In this document: in pieces, positions 9,684-18,570 of the stretch
Layout: each line of letters starts with the position of its first letter
Numbering within the stretch: position 1 is the stretch's first letter
DNA from: Rickettsiales bacterium
GTDB taxonomy: Bacteria > Bacteroidota > Bacteroidia > Cytophagales > Cyclobacteriaceae
Assembly: GCA_002729235.1 (NCBI GenBank)
Contig: PBTY01000018.1
Span: 14,357-67,715 of the forward strand
Length of the DNA stretch: 53,359 nucleotides
Direction of reading: 5' to 3'
Position numbers and translations under genes: made by a program
The notes under the pieces: model-generated
What the model was told of the DNA's origin: nothing
The model's input: the letters and a program-made list of their open reading frames with translations, nothing else
Database searches by the model: none

Positions 9684-9708
9684 GGGAAAGAGGACTATCC
9701 TCTTTTCC
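9684..9708 (+). terminator. Imperfect hairpin between the susE-like gene and the amylase
   Basis: GGAAAGAGGA pairs with TCCTCTTTTCC around a 3-nt loop, with a one-base bulge, inside the 81-nt gap; a pyrimidine-rich stretch without a clean T-run follows. It may be an attenuating or RNA-processing element that sets different expression levels for uptake and enzyme genes. Confidence 0.4.
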
Positions 9709-9727
9709 TTCTTCTAACTCTGTCTCT

Positions 9728-12700
9728 ATGAGAATTTCTGTTATTCGACAAACTCTAACACTGTCTTTAATTCTTACTGTTGCGTCACTCTACGGACAGG
9801 TGGTTTCTATTAGCCCTTCCAGTGCTTCTGGTCAGGAAGAAATCACAGTCACTTTCGATGCTTCGGAAGGTACCGGAGGATTGACAGGTTCATCTTCTGT
9901 ATACATGCACTCAGGAGTGGTCACAAGTGGTCCGAATGGAACTGATTGGAATTATGTAGTTGGTAATTGGGGACAAGATGATGGAGTGGGTCAAATGACA
10001 CCGGTTGATGGTGAGGATAACCTTTGGGAAATCACTATTACCCCAAAAGAATACTACAATGTACCTGATGGTGACAACATCTTTCGCCTTGCCATGGTAT
10101 TTAGAAATGCCAATGGAAGTTCGGAGGGAAAAGGAACACCAGGTTCGTACGATTTTGGTGATGTTGCCTCTAATGGTGACATATTTATTGACCTAACAAT
10201 TTCTGAATTTGTTACGATCAATTCACCTACCGCATCTATAATCTATCTGAATGAAGGAGAATCAGTAGAGTTGTCGGCTCAAGCTTCTTCAGAAGTATCA
10301 GCATTTTCCATATCAGTAAATGACGTGCAGGTTGCATCAGTTGCACAAGGCACGTCTATTTCACACACCTATACACCACAGAATACGGAGCTGATCAACA
10401 TGCGTGTGGATGCTACTATTAACGGATCGCAAGTATTCAACATCAAAGAATTTACGCTGGTAGTGGTTACAGAAACCCCTACAGCTACCTTACCAGAAGG
10501 ATTAAAAAAAGGAATCAATTACCATCAGGATGACACCCAGGTAACACTGGTTTTGGAGGCACCAGGAAAAGATTTTGCCTACGTGGTTGGTGATTTTACT
10601 GATTGGCAGATTCAGGCTGAGTACTTGATGAACCAAACACCCGATGGAGAACTTTTTTGGTTAGAAATTAATGGCCTGACCCCCTCACAGCAATATGTCT
10701 TCCAATATTGGGTAGACGAAACGATTAAGATCGCTGACCCATATGCTGAGCTTATTGCAGATCCCTGGAACGATCAGTACATCACAGAAGAGATTTATCC
10801 TAATTTATTTAGTTACGATCGTACGGATTATGGAATTGCCAGTGTCTTACAAACTGCTCAGGAAGCGTATGTTTGGAGCGATTCAGAGAACACCTGGCAG
10901 GCTCCAGCCAAGGAGAATTTGGTGATTTATGAATTACTGGTGAGGGATTTTGTAGACTCTCATTATTATCAGGACGTGATCGATTCGCTTGATTACTTAA
11001 AAAGATTAGGTGTCAATGCTATTGAACTAATGCCGGTTATGGAGTTTGAGGGGAATAGTTCTTGGGGATACAACACTTCTTACTCCTTTGCCGCAGATAA
11101 GTACTACGGTACCAAGGACGATCTTAAAAAATTAATAGAAACCGCACACCAAAAAGGAATCGCCGTGATTCTGGATATCGTGTTGAATCATCATTTCGGA
11201 CAAAGCGCCTTAGTCCAAATGTATTGGGATGCAAGTACTGGAACTGTTTCTGAAGACAGTCCATGGTTCAATCCAATAGCAACTCACCCATTCAATGTAG
11301 GTTTTGATTTCAATCATGAGAGTTCGTATACTAAAAATTTTGTAGACAGTGTGAATAGGTACTGGGTGGATGAATTCCATGTGGATGGATATCGCTTTGA
11401 TTTATCTAAAGGGTTCACACAAACCGATTACGGTGACGATATAACTGCATGGTCCTCTTATGATGCTGGTCGTGTGGCATTGCTTAAAAGAATGGCTGAT
11501 AAACTCTGGGCATATGACTCAGAGGCCATTATTATTCTAGAACATTTTGGTGCTGCAAGTGAAGAGACAGAACTCGCCAACTACGGTAATGGAATGTTGC
11601 TGTGGCGTGGAATGAGTGGGTTTTATGCACAGGCCTTGATTGGTGCTGGTGGTGACATTAGTGGGGCTAATGCAAGTACCCATGTGAGCTTCATGGAAAG
11701 TCATGATGAAGAGCGCCAGGGGTATGAAATGATCGAATTTGGAGTGTCTTCTGGCGATTATGACGTTCAAAATGAACTGATCATGATGGAACGGGCTAAA
11801 ATGGGGTCGGCATTTCATTTTTTACAACCAGGGCCAAAAATGATCTGGCAATTTGGAGAGTTAGCCTATGATATTAGTATTAATCAAGAAGGAAGATTAG
11901 GCGAAAAACCAGAGCCTTGGGGATCTGAAGGATTAGGCTATTATGAAGATACTTACAGACAATATGTATTTGATGCTTACTCTGCAATTCTGGAATTGCG
12001 AAACGAAAATATTGATGCACTAACCGAGGGAACCTTTAGTTCATCTCTTAGTGGTTCGCTGAAGCAGATTACCATTGATCACACTGATTTCAAGATGTGT
12101 ATCATTGGGAATTTTGGAACAGAAACGAACACCATCACAGCAAATTTCCCGGAGTTGGGAGACTGGTTTGATTACTTCACTGGTGAAAGTATGGAGCTAG
12201 AGTTTAGCAATGTTCCTGTGGATCTAGCTCCCGGAGAATTTCATATTTACACCAACAACCGTCAGTCTGATGGCTATCCCAATGTAGTTGAGTTTTTCAC
12301 ATCTCCAGTGACGACTGCTCCTGTCGATTTTTCAGTAAACGATGAAATCCTATTGATTTTCGATGCAGGAAAGGCTGGTTCTGATGGTACGAATGGTTTG
12401 TTAGGAGCAAATAAAGTATACATGCATGCTGGAATTGCAACATCAGATAAGGGAGAGTTGTCACATGTGGTTGGTTCCTTAACTGATGACGGTGTAGGTG
12501 AAATGACAAAGGTTGATGGAGCGGATAACAAATGGCAAATAGTACTTACTCCGCAGGAATATTTTGGATTGTCTGACTCGGATGAGATTGAACAATTAGG
12601 AATGTATTTCCGTGACGCCACCAATGAGAATGTAGGTACTGGTTTCAGAGGACAATTGATCTATCTGGATGTAACTCCTAACTCTGGCCCATTAAACACA

Positions 12701-12934
12701 CCAACATCTAATTCTATTCTTGTTTATCCCAATCCATCACAAGGACTTATAACCATTCAGGGGATTGACAAAGTGCTAACTGTTAGAGTAATCGATCCAT
12801 CTGGAAAGACAGTTCTTACCTCATCGATCAATGAGATTGGTCAGTTGGATTGTTCAGCATTGCCAAATGGGTTGTATCTCTTGAAAATAGACGATCAAAA
12901 AGGATCTGTTAAAAGATTGATTATCAACAAATGA
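9728..12934 (+). CDS. Multidomain GH13 alpha-amylase-family enzyme with T9SS sorting domain
   Basis: A 1068-residue secreted glycoside hydrolase that probably degrades starch or related alpha-glucans outside the cell. A signal peptide (about 1-23) precedes a beta module at about 25-160 and an Ig-like segment at about 165-245. A CBM48/branching-enzyme-like N-domain at about 255-350 contains FAYVVGDFTDWQ. The GH13 barrel spans about 390-800. Catalytic positions are readable: D558 (DGYRFDLSKG, nucleophile), E605 (IIILEHFG, acid/base) and H659-D660 (ESHDEERQ, transition-state Asp). Residues about 845-975 repeat the N-terminal beta module, and the end (YPNPSQG ... GLYLLKI ... KRLIINK) is a type A T9SS C-terminal domain. 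The stop overlaps the next start (ATGA). It takes the role SusG has in Bacteroides, although the exact cleavage specificity cannot be read. Confidence 0.85.
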   Translation: MRISVIRQTLTLSLILTVASLYGQVVSISPSSASGQEEITVTFDASEGTGGLTGSSSVYMHSGVVTSGPNGTDWNYVVGNWGQDDGVGQMTPVDGEDNLWEITITPKEYYNVPDGDNIFRLAMVFRNANGSSEGKGTPGSYDFGDVASNGDIFIDLTISEFVTINSPTASIIYLNEGESVELSAQASSEVSAFSISVNDVQVASVAQGTSISHTYTPQNTELINMRVDATINGSQVFNIKEFTLVVVTETPTATLPEGLKKGINYHQDDTQVTLVLEAPGKDFAYVVGDFTDWQIQAEYLMNQTPDGELFWLEINGLTPSQQYVFQYWVDETIKIADPYAELIADPWNDQYITEEIYPNLFSYDRTDYGIASVLQTAQEAYVWSDSENTWQAPAKENLVIYELLVRDFVDSHYYQDVIDSLDYLKRLGVNAIELMPVMEFEGNSSWGYNTSYSFAADKYYGTKDDLKKLIETAHQKGIAVILDIVLNHHFGQSALVQMYWDASTGTVSEDSPWFNPIATHPFNVGFDFNHESSYTKNFVDSVNRYWVDEFHVDGYRFDLSKGFTQTDYGDDITAWSSYDAGRVALLKRMADKLWAYDSEAIIILEHFGAASEETELANYGNGMLLWRGMSGFYAQALIGAGGDISGANASTHVSFMESHDEERQGYEMIEFGVSSGDYDVQNELIMMERAKMGSAFHFLQPGPKMIWQFGELAYDISINQEGRLGEKPEPWGSEGLGYYEDTYRQYVFDAYSAILELRNENIDALTEGTFSSSLSGSLKQITIDHTDFKMCIIGNFGTETNTITANFPELGDWFDYFTGESMELEFSNVPVDLAPGEFHIYTNNRQSDGYPNVVEFFTSPVTTAPVDFSVNDEILLIFDAGKAGSDGTNGLLGANKVYMHAGIATSDKGELSHVVGSLTDDGVGEMTKVDGADNKWQIVLTPQEYFGLSDSDEIEQLGMYFRDATNENVGTGFRGQLIYLDVTPNSGPLNTPTSNSILVYPNPSQGLITIQGIDKVLTVRVIDPSGKTVLTSSINEIGQLDCSALPNGLYLLKIDDQKGSVKRLIINK

Positions 12935-14769
12935 AATTAAAGACTAGAGGAGTGAGAATCGTTGTAGTTATAGGATTGATAATGTTTTTCGGCAATGTTT
13001 TTGCCCAAAAGGTATCCAGGGTTGAACCACCCAATTGGTGGGCAGGAATGAACAACCCTAACCTTCAAATCATGCTTTACGGCGAGAACCTAAAAGGTGC
13101 ATCAGTGACCATCGATGCTGAGGGAGTAGATCTGGTTAGAATTAATGAGGCAGAAAGTCCTAACTATATGTTTCTTGATTTGAAAATTGGCAAAGAAGCT
13201 CCATCACAAACCTTCGATATTAAAATCAAGTCGAAAAGCGGTAAAATGAAGGTTAGCTATGAGCTCAAAACACGATCAGAGAAAACTTCTGAGACTGTTG
13301 ATGCAAGTGATGTAGTGTATCTACTTACTCCAGATCGGTTCGCCAATGGGGACCCTTCCAATGACACAGTGAAAGGAATGAAGGAAGTTGCGGATCGCTC
13401 ATTCAGAGGAGGACGACATGGTGGAGACCTTACTGGTGTATTGTCGAAACTGGATTATCTGGATGATCTTGGCATCACCGCTATATGGTTGAATCCAGTG
13501 GTAGAAAATGACATGCCGAAATATTCCTACCATGGCTATGCAATTACTGATTACTATAAAGTGGATCCACGATATGGCTCCAATGAGCAATATGTGGAGT
13601 TGGCAAATGAATTACATGCTAGAGACATGAAATTGGTGATTGATTTGGTTTTCAACCATTGTGGATTGTCTCACTGGTGGATGGTAGACATGCCATATTC
13701 CGATTGGGTACATGATCATGATACCTATGGCAACAGCAATTATCAGTTGGCGGTGGAGAGTGATCCCTATTCTTCCACAAGTGACTTGAATAAGATGGAG
13801 AAGGGCTGGTTTGTTCCTACTATGCCAGACCTCAATCAGGATAACCCCATGATGGCCAACTACCTCATCCAAAACAGTATTTGGTGGATCGAATATGCTC
13901 ATCTGGATGGTATTCGCATGGACACACATCCTTACAATAGCAAAGAAGTGATGAAGCAATGGACTGAACGAGTTCATGAGGAGTATCCAGGATTTTATCT
14001 GCTTGGCGAGACCTGGGTTGGAGATCCCGCACTTGAGGCCTATTGGGCTCCAGAAGCGACTAATCCAAATGGGTTTGAATCAGGGTTGACCAGCATCACT
14101 GATTTTCCGATCTGTTATGCCATGCAAAATGCTTTTAAGGAAGATGGAGATGTCTGGCGTTTATACGAGACTCTTGGAAAGGACTTTTTGTATAAGGAGC
14201 CTATTACCAATACCATTTTCCCAGATAACCATGACATGGATAGGTTCTACCATAGTATTGGCAATGACGTAAATCGTTTCAATACGGCCATGACATTTTT
14301 GATGACAACACGGGGTACTCCTCAGCTCTTCTACGGTACTGAAATCCTAATGGAGAAGTTTGGGGATCATGGTGATTTAAGAGAAGATTTCCCTGGAGGA
14401 TGGAAAGGTGATGAGCAAAACGCATTTGATTTTGAGGAACTAACAGAAGAACAAAAACTTGCTTTTGATCATTTGCGAAAGCTGATGAACTACAGAAAAG
14501 AGAGTAAAGCACTTCAGTATGGTACTCTAAAACATTTCATGCCAAATGACAATGTGTATGTCTACAATAGAATGTACGAGGATGAAAATGTATTGGTCAT
14601 CCTTAGCAACAATGATGCTGAAGTAGAATTAGATCTTGTTCGGTTTAAAGAGATATTGGAGGGTTATGAAGGTGGATTGAATGTGATGACTGGTGAGTCA
14701 GTAATACTAAAAGATTCACTTTTGGTTGCTCCCGAAAGCAGTTTGATTCTTGAATTAAGTAAAAAGTAA
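12931..14769 (+). CDS. GH13 neopullulanase/cyclomaltodextrinase, SusA-like
   Basis: A 612-residue exported enzyme, probably periplasmic, that shortens imported malto-oligosaccharides. A signal peptide (about 1-26, ending NVFAQ) is followed by an N-terminal beta domain of the cyclomaltodextrinase type (about 27-115, starting VSRVEPPNWWAGM). The GH13 barrel opens with VVYLLTPDRFANGD. Conserved regions include VIDLVFNHCG, D331 in DGIRMDTHPYN (nucleophile), E360 in LLGETWVGD (acid/base) and D435 in FPDNHDMDRF. The length and N-domain match Bacteroides SusA and neopullulanases. The start overlaps the preceding amylase stop by four bases, so the two are translationally coupled. Confidence 0.88.
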   Translation: MKLKTRGVRIVVVIGLIMFFGNVFAQKVSRVEPPNWWAGMNNPNLQIMLYGENLKGASVTIDAEGVDLVRINEAESPNYMFLDLKIGKEAPSQTFDIKIKSKSGKMKVSYELKTRSEKTSETVDASDVVYLLTPDRFANGDPSNDTVKGMKEVADRSFRGGRHGGDLTGVLSKLDYLDDLGITAIWLNPVVENDMPKYSYHGYAITDYYKVDPRYGSNEQYVELANELHARDMKLVIDLVFNHCGLSHWWMVDMPYSDWVHDHDTYGNSNYQLAVESDPYSSTSDLNKMEKGWFVPTMPDLNQDNPMMANYLIQNSIWWIEYAHLDGIRMDTHPYNSKEVMKQWTERVHEEYPGFYLLGETWVGDPALEAYWAPEATNPNGFESGLTSITDFPICYAMQNAFKEDGDVWRLYETLGKDFLYKEPITNTIFPDNHDMDRFYHSIGNDVNRFNTAMTFLMTTRGTPQLFYGTEILMEKFGDHGDLREDFPGGWKGDEQNAFDFEELTEEQKLAFDHLRKLMNYRKESKALQYGTLKHFMPNDNVYVYNRMYEDENVLVILSNNDAEVELDLVRFKEILEGYEGGLNVMTGESVILKDSLLVAPESSLILELSKK

Positions 14770-14783
14770 TAGCGAATAAATAG

Positions 14784-16778
14784 ATGAAAAGGGTTTTTAG
14801 ATTTCTAGCAATTGTGCCAGTGATTTTAATGTCGTGTCAGCCTAAAGCCGATACTACATTGTCAATGGGATCACCAACAGAGGTGGTGAAAATGACTTTT
14901 GGTTTGACCGATGCCGGTCAGCCGTATTATTTGTCCTCATTTGAAAACAGGGAGGTGGTTGACACTTCTTTCTTAGGATTTGAATTGGGTGACAATGTAT
15001 CCCTAAGCAAAGGCTTGAAGGTTGCGAGTTCAGAACAAACCAGTTTTGATGAAATCTGGGAGCAGCCATGGGGAGAAGAGCGATTCATTCGCAACAACTA
15101 CAATCAGTTGAAAGTGAATTTGGAAACTACTGAAGGTTATAAACTCAATATCATTTTCGGAGCTTTTGACAATGGTTTGGCATTCCGATATGAATTCCCA
15201 GAGCAAGAAAAGCTAAGCGAATTTGAGGTGATGGATGAAGTAAGTGAGTTCAACATGGCCAATGATCAATCTGCCTGGTGGATTCCTGCTTATGCTGGTA
15301 ACCGCTACGAATATGAGTTCACGAAAAGTGATGTGAGTGACCTGAAAATGGTTCACACTCCATTGACTATGGAAGGCGAAACGTTTGTGGCTATTCATGA
15401 GGCAGCTTTATACGATTATCCAAGCATGGTAATCAAAGGATCAGGGACCACTAAATTGAAATGTGATTTGGTTCCTTACAGCAAGGCCAATCCTGTGAAG
15501 GCGTATTTAAAAGCTCCTTTCTCTACACCATGGAGAACTATCCAAATGGGAAATCAAGCAGGTGACCTGATCATGAACTACATGATTTTGAACCTAAACG
15601 AGCCTAACAAATTAGGCGATGTTTCTTGGGTAGAGCCTGGAAAATATGTAGGTGTTTGGTGGGAGATGTTCATCAATTTAGGAACATGGCATCAGGGACC
15701 TAAGCATGCTGCTAATACTAAAAATGTGAAGAAATACATTGATTTCGCTGCAGCTAATGGTTTCAGAGGAATTCTGGTAGAAGGTTGGAACTATGGTTGG
15801 GACGGTAGTTGGATGAATGGCGGAACCAAATTTGATTTCACCAAGCCATATCCAGATTACGACATTGAAGAGTTGAGCAGATATGCTGCTGAAAAAGGAG
15901 TTTACATCATTGGCCACCACGAGACTGGTGCGGATATCGAGAACTACGATAGCCAGCTTGATGATGCATATAAATACCTGGCTGATCATGGCATGAAGAC
16001 TGTGAAAACAGGTTATGTAGAAAATGGTGATACGCTTCCTAATGGCTTGTATCATCACGGACAGAAATTCGTAGAACACTTCCAGCGAGTGATTGAGGCA
16101 GGAGCTAAGCACAAGACGATGATCGTTGCTCACGAACCTATTCATGCAACAGGTAAGCGTAGAACGTATCCAAACATGGTTTCTCGAGAAGGAGCAAAAG
16201 GTCAGGAATACAACGCAATGGGCGGTACATCCATGAACCATGTAACCGTGATTCCTTTCACCAGAAGTTTAGCTGGTCCATTCGATTACACTCCGGGTGT
16301 GTTTGGTGTGAAAGTGAAATCAACTGGATATACCACACCTACAACTATCGCTAGAGAATTGGCTCTTTACCTGGTGATCTATGCACCGATGCAAATGGCT
16401 AATGACTTACCAGAAAACTACGAAGGACACCCAATGCTTCAGTTTATCCGTGACGTGAAAACAGATTGGGAAACTACCAAAGTATTGAGTGGTGAGATCG
16501 GAAAGCACATTGCTGTGGCAAGACAGGCAAGAGGATCAGATGACTGGTTTGTTGGAGCCATCACCAACGAGGATGCAAGAACTACCACCATCAACTTCGA
16601 CTTCTTACCTGCAGGCTCAACCTACGAAGCAACGATCTACCGCAACGCAGACGATGCGAGCTGGCCAGATAACCCAGAAGCATATGCGATCGATAAGCAA
16701 GAGGTGACTAGCACTTCGGTCATTGATTTTGATTTGATTGGTGCAGGTGGTGTAGCAATTAGTCTGAAAAAGAAATAG
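14784..16778 (+). CDS. GH97 alpha-glucosidase, SusB-like
   Basis: A 664-residue glucosidase that releases glucose from short alpha-glucans. The N-terminus (MKRVFRFLAIVPVILMSC) is a lipoprotein signal, so the protein is probably membrane-tethered in the periplasm. The N-terminal beta-sandwich (about 30-280) leads into a TIM barrel (ILVEGWNYGWDGSW) and a C-terminal beta domain. Four glutamates align with those known from Bacteroides SusB: E380 in HHETGADIE, E451 in AHEPIHATG, E469 in SREGAKG and E475 in GQEYNAMGG. The last three have exactly the 18- and 6-residue spacing of the SusB calcium and acid residues, which supports the inverting, calcium-dependent GH97a type. It is the last gene of the operon and a strong terminator follows. 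Confidence 0.9.
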   Translation: MKRVFRFLAIVPVILMSCQPKADTTLSMGSPTEVVKMTFGLTDAGQPYYLSSFENREVVDTSFLGFELGDNVSLSKGLKVASSEQTSFDEIWEQPWGEERFIRNNYNQLKVNLETTEGYKLNIIFGAFDNGLAFRYEFPEQEKLSEFEVMDEVSEFNMANDQSAWWIPAYAGNRYEYEFTKSDVSDLKMVHTPLTMEGETFVAIHEAALYDYPSMVIKGSGTTKLKCDLVPYSKANPVKAYLKAPFSTPWRTIQMGNQAGDLIMNYMILNLNEPNKLGDVSWVEPGKYVGVWWEMFINLGTWHQGPKHAANTKNVKKYIDFAAANGFRGILVEGWNYGWDGSWMNGGTKFDFTKPYPDYDIEELSRYAAEKGVYIIGHHETGADIENYDSQLDDAYKYLADHGMKTVKTGYVENGDTLPNGLYHHGQKFVEHFQRVIEAGAKHKTMIVAHEPIHATGKRRTYPNMVSREGAKGQEYNAMGGTSMNHVTVIPFTRSLAGPFDYTPGVFGVKVKSTGYTTPTTIARELALYLVIYAPMQMANDLPENYEGHPMLQFIRDVKTDWETTKVLSGEIGKHIAVARQARGSDDWFVGAITNEDARTTTINFDFLPAGSTYEATIYRNADDASWPDNPEAYAIDKQEVTSTSVIDFDLIGAGGVAISLKKK

Positions 16779-16798
16779 GTTAATTGTTCATAAGCATG

Positions 16799-16830
16799 AA
16801 AGGCATTCTCGAGAGGGGATGTCTTTTTTT
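16799..16830 (+). terminator. Terminator of the sus-like operon
   Basis: A 10-bp stem with two G-T pairs (AAAGGCATTC at 16799-16808, GGATGTCTTT at 16817-16826) with an 8-nt loop runs into seven T's, 20 bases after the GH97 stop. Confidence 0.85.
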
Positions 16831-16881
16831 GTTAATAGGATTTCGTGGGGGTACTTAAAACTATAAATCTTAACCACGATT

Positions 16882-17811
16882 TTATCTATTGCCCTTAGAA
16901 CTATTACAACTTCTACATAAAATTTGTGTGTTAGTTATTTCTAGTGCTTTCCACGGGTATTTTGATCTAGGGAGAATATGATCAACAGAAATATCCTCGA
17001 CACTTCCACAAAGCACGCAACTATTAACTGTTGAAGACAAAACTTTTTCCCTTACTTTTTTCCAGTCTGTAGAGTTATAAAAATGTGGGGATAGAACAAA
17101 TTTAATAAATTGATCACTCAGTAAGTGCTCAATTTCCTTTCGAACCATCAATCTTATTTTTTGTAATTCAACCTCTGTTTTATTTAAATGTGTTTGAAGA
17201 GGCACAATTTTGTTTTCAAATTCATTTACCTGAGTATCCTTCTCCGTTGGAATTGAATCTAGTTTTAAAGGACTACTGAAAGATTCTTTATGGCTTTTGT
17301 ACTTTGGTTTGAATACTTTGTCGTCTAAATAATTGAATAGAATGGATAAAATGATAAAGGATGAGATTGCAATAATAAAACTGTCAAACATTAAATAAAA
17401 CCCCATGCATGTAGCTATTATCAGAACAGCTCCAAGCTTAATGAGATAGAAAAGCATAGGACTACTCGATTTAATCTGATTATTCGCATAATTGCTCGAC
17501 CTAATCTCGCTTTCTGTAATCCGTAATTTGTTACGGCTAGATTTTAGCTTTTCTAAATCAAATTTATGATGGTCCAAACTAGAAATAGCCTCATTAACTC
17601 TCCGCTCTTTTTCTTTAAATTTCTTTAAGACTGGCTTGATCTTACCTAAAGCAAATTTTCCATATGTAGAGTTAGGATCGAATTCTACATCGGTATTTAA
17701 GCGTTGGAAGATTTTATAGTAGTATTCTCTAGTTTCCCTTTTAGTATTATTTGGATTAGGAATATATCGATTAACTGTTTTTAGGTACTTGTATGGCTTT
17801 TTCCTTGACAT
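16882..17811 (-). CDS. Membrane-anchored HNH endonuclease-domain protein
   Basis: A 309-residue protein whose C-terminal 45 residues form a clear HNH nuclease domain: CVLCG, then SVDHILPRSKYP, then QILCRSCNSSKGNR. It has the two CxxC zinc pairs, the catalytic DH and the terminal Asn of the McrA-like type. In front lie a basic N-terminus, a charged helical segment (about 60-110), two adjacent hydrophobic helices at about 118-165 (FYLIKLGAVLIIATCMGFY and FIIAISSFIILSILFNYL), and another coiled-coil-like stretch at about 195-235. It is a single gene on the minus strand, flanked by the sus terminator and a repeat-rich region. I do not recognise the full architecture. A role in defence or in handling incoming DNA is possible but is inference. 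Confidence 0.75.
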   Translation of the reverse strand: MSRKKPYKYLKTVNRYIPNPNNTKRETREYYYKIFQRLNTDVEFDPNSTYGKFALGKIKPVLKKFKEKERRVNEAISSLDHHKFDLEKLKSSRNKLRITESEIRSSNYANNQIKSSSPMLFYLIKLGAVLIIATCMGFYLMFDSFIIAISSFIILSILFNYLDDKVFKPKYKSHKESFSSPLKLDSIPTEKDTQVNEFENKIVPLQTHLNKTEVELQKIRLMVRKEIEHLLSDQFIKFVLSPHFYNSTDWKKVREKVLSSTVNSCVLCGSVEDISVDHILPRSKYPWKALEITNTQILCRSCNSSKGNR

Positions 17812-17921
17812 TTTTGAGGTCTGAAGGTGTCACCTACTTGTTTAATGAGTTTAAGTTAGAGTTTTTTATTAGAATTAGGTGAACTATGGCTATGTAAACA
17901 ATTTCCGTTGTTATTCATTCT

Positions 17922-17988
17922 TTTCAAGTCTTCCTTAGGGTGACCGGGTCGCGCAGACTTGAAAGTGAAGATGACTTGGAGTGTCGCC
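17922..17988 (+). repeat. Short intergenic hairpin repeat, copy A
   Basis: TTTCAAGTCT (17922-17931) pairs perfectly with AGACTTGAAA (17955-17964), and the unit continues with GTGAAGATGA and GTGTCGCCTGA. It is near-identical to copy B at 18889-18956, including GGTGACCG inside the loop and the trailing GTGAAGATGA. Both copies have the same orientation. Confidence 0.75.
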
Positions 17989-18078
17989 TGAAGTTCTTAT
18001 CAGACTCACAGTTTAGGTGAAATTTTGATTTGGTTATGGCAGTGCCGAGGTTTATGTTTACTCTAATTCTCACTTATC

Positions 18079-18112
18079 GTTTTAAGTGACCTTACAGAGC
18101 ACTTAAAACAAC
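18079..18112 (+). repeat. Hairpin repeat C, perfect 10-bp stem
   Basis: GTTTTAAGTG (18079-18088) and CACTTAAAAC (18100-18109) are perfect inverted repeats with an 11-nt loop, followed by AACC. A related but mismatched copy (D) lies at 19519-19552. No T-run marks it as a terminator. Confidence 0.65.
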
Positions 18113-18467
18113 CTTTGCTGCATGAAATACAATCCACCTGTTCCACAAAATAGGTCAGAGCATTACTGTCATCCGTCTCTATTTTTAGATCCTTTGAAGG
18201 CTGTAATTATTCCGGTAATTGGGATGTTTGGTAGCACTTTTACAAAGAAACTGGTGATTAGTTTGATGCGATCTTTTGGAATTATAGTTAGGATTATTGT
18301 CATTACAATTATCCAACAAAAGAAGTATAAGAATATGGTTTCCATATTTTAAAAGTTTTGATCAATGATGTACTTGGTCATTCTTTGAGGATTCTTTTTT
18401 AAAAATGAGATTTCGAGCTAGTTGGACTTTAATCTTTCTAATTAGGGTATTGTCCATTGATAGATAA

Positions 18468-18505
18468 CACAAAGTTCAAGCATAGTGCCACAAATGAATG
18501 TTTGA
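18468..18505. repeat. Diverged repeat copy E
   Basis: The segment around ACAAAGTTCA, CATAGT and AAATG-ATGTTT matches 18802-18838 (copy F) with a few substitutions. Copy F lies within the beginning of the small minus-strand gene at 18571-18879, so E looks like a decayed remnant of the same sequence. Confidence 0.45.
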
Positions 18506-18570
18506 TAGGGGATAGCTCTGTAAAGCATCTATTAGATTGAAGTATTATCTATTTCCAATCAAAATAGCGT

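Larger units (their letters stand above)
17812..18570. other. Gene-poor stretch with short hairpin repeats
   Basis: About 760 bases with no convincing gene. It contains copy A of a roughly 66-bp hairpin repeat (17922-17988), a perfect 10-bp inverted repeat (18079-18109), and a degraded copy of a segment that recurs at 18799-18885. The open frame at 18122-18352 is compositionally unconvincing and begins just after the hairpin. Confidence 0.6.

Noticed and set aside
12274-12624. Overlapping minus-strand frames in the amylase C-terminal module
   Set aside because: Antisense to a domain that is clearly coding and duplicated at the protein level; no independent support.
15678-16241. Long minus-strand open frame (187 residues) inside the GH97 gene
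   Set aside because: It is antisense to a strongly conserved enzyme and its peptide shows no domain; a shadow of the real gene's codon usage.
18122-18352. Open frame of 76 residues on the plus strand after hairpin C
   Set aside because: Unusual composition, starts just after a repeat, no recognisable motif, and no ribosome-binding signal; more likely chance in AT-rich non-coding DNA.
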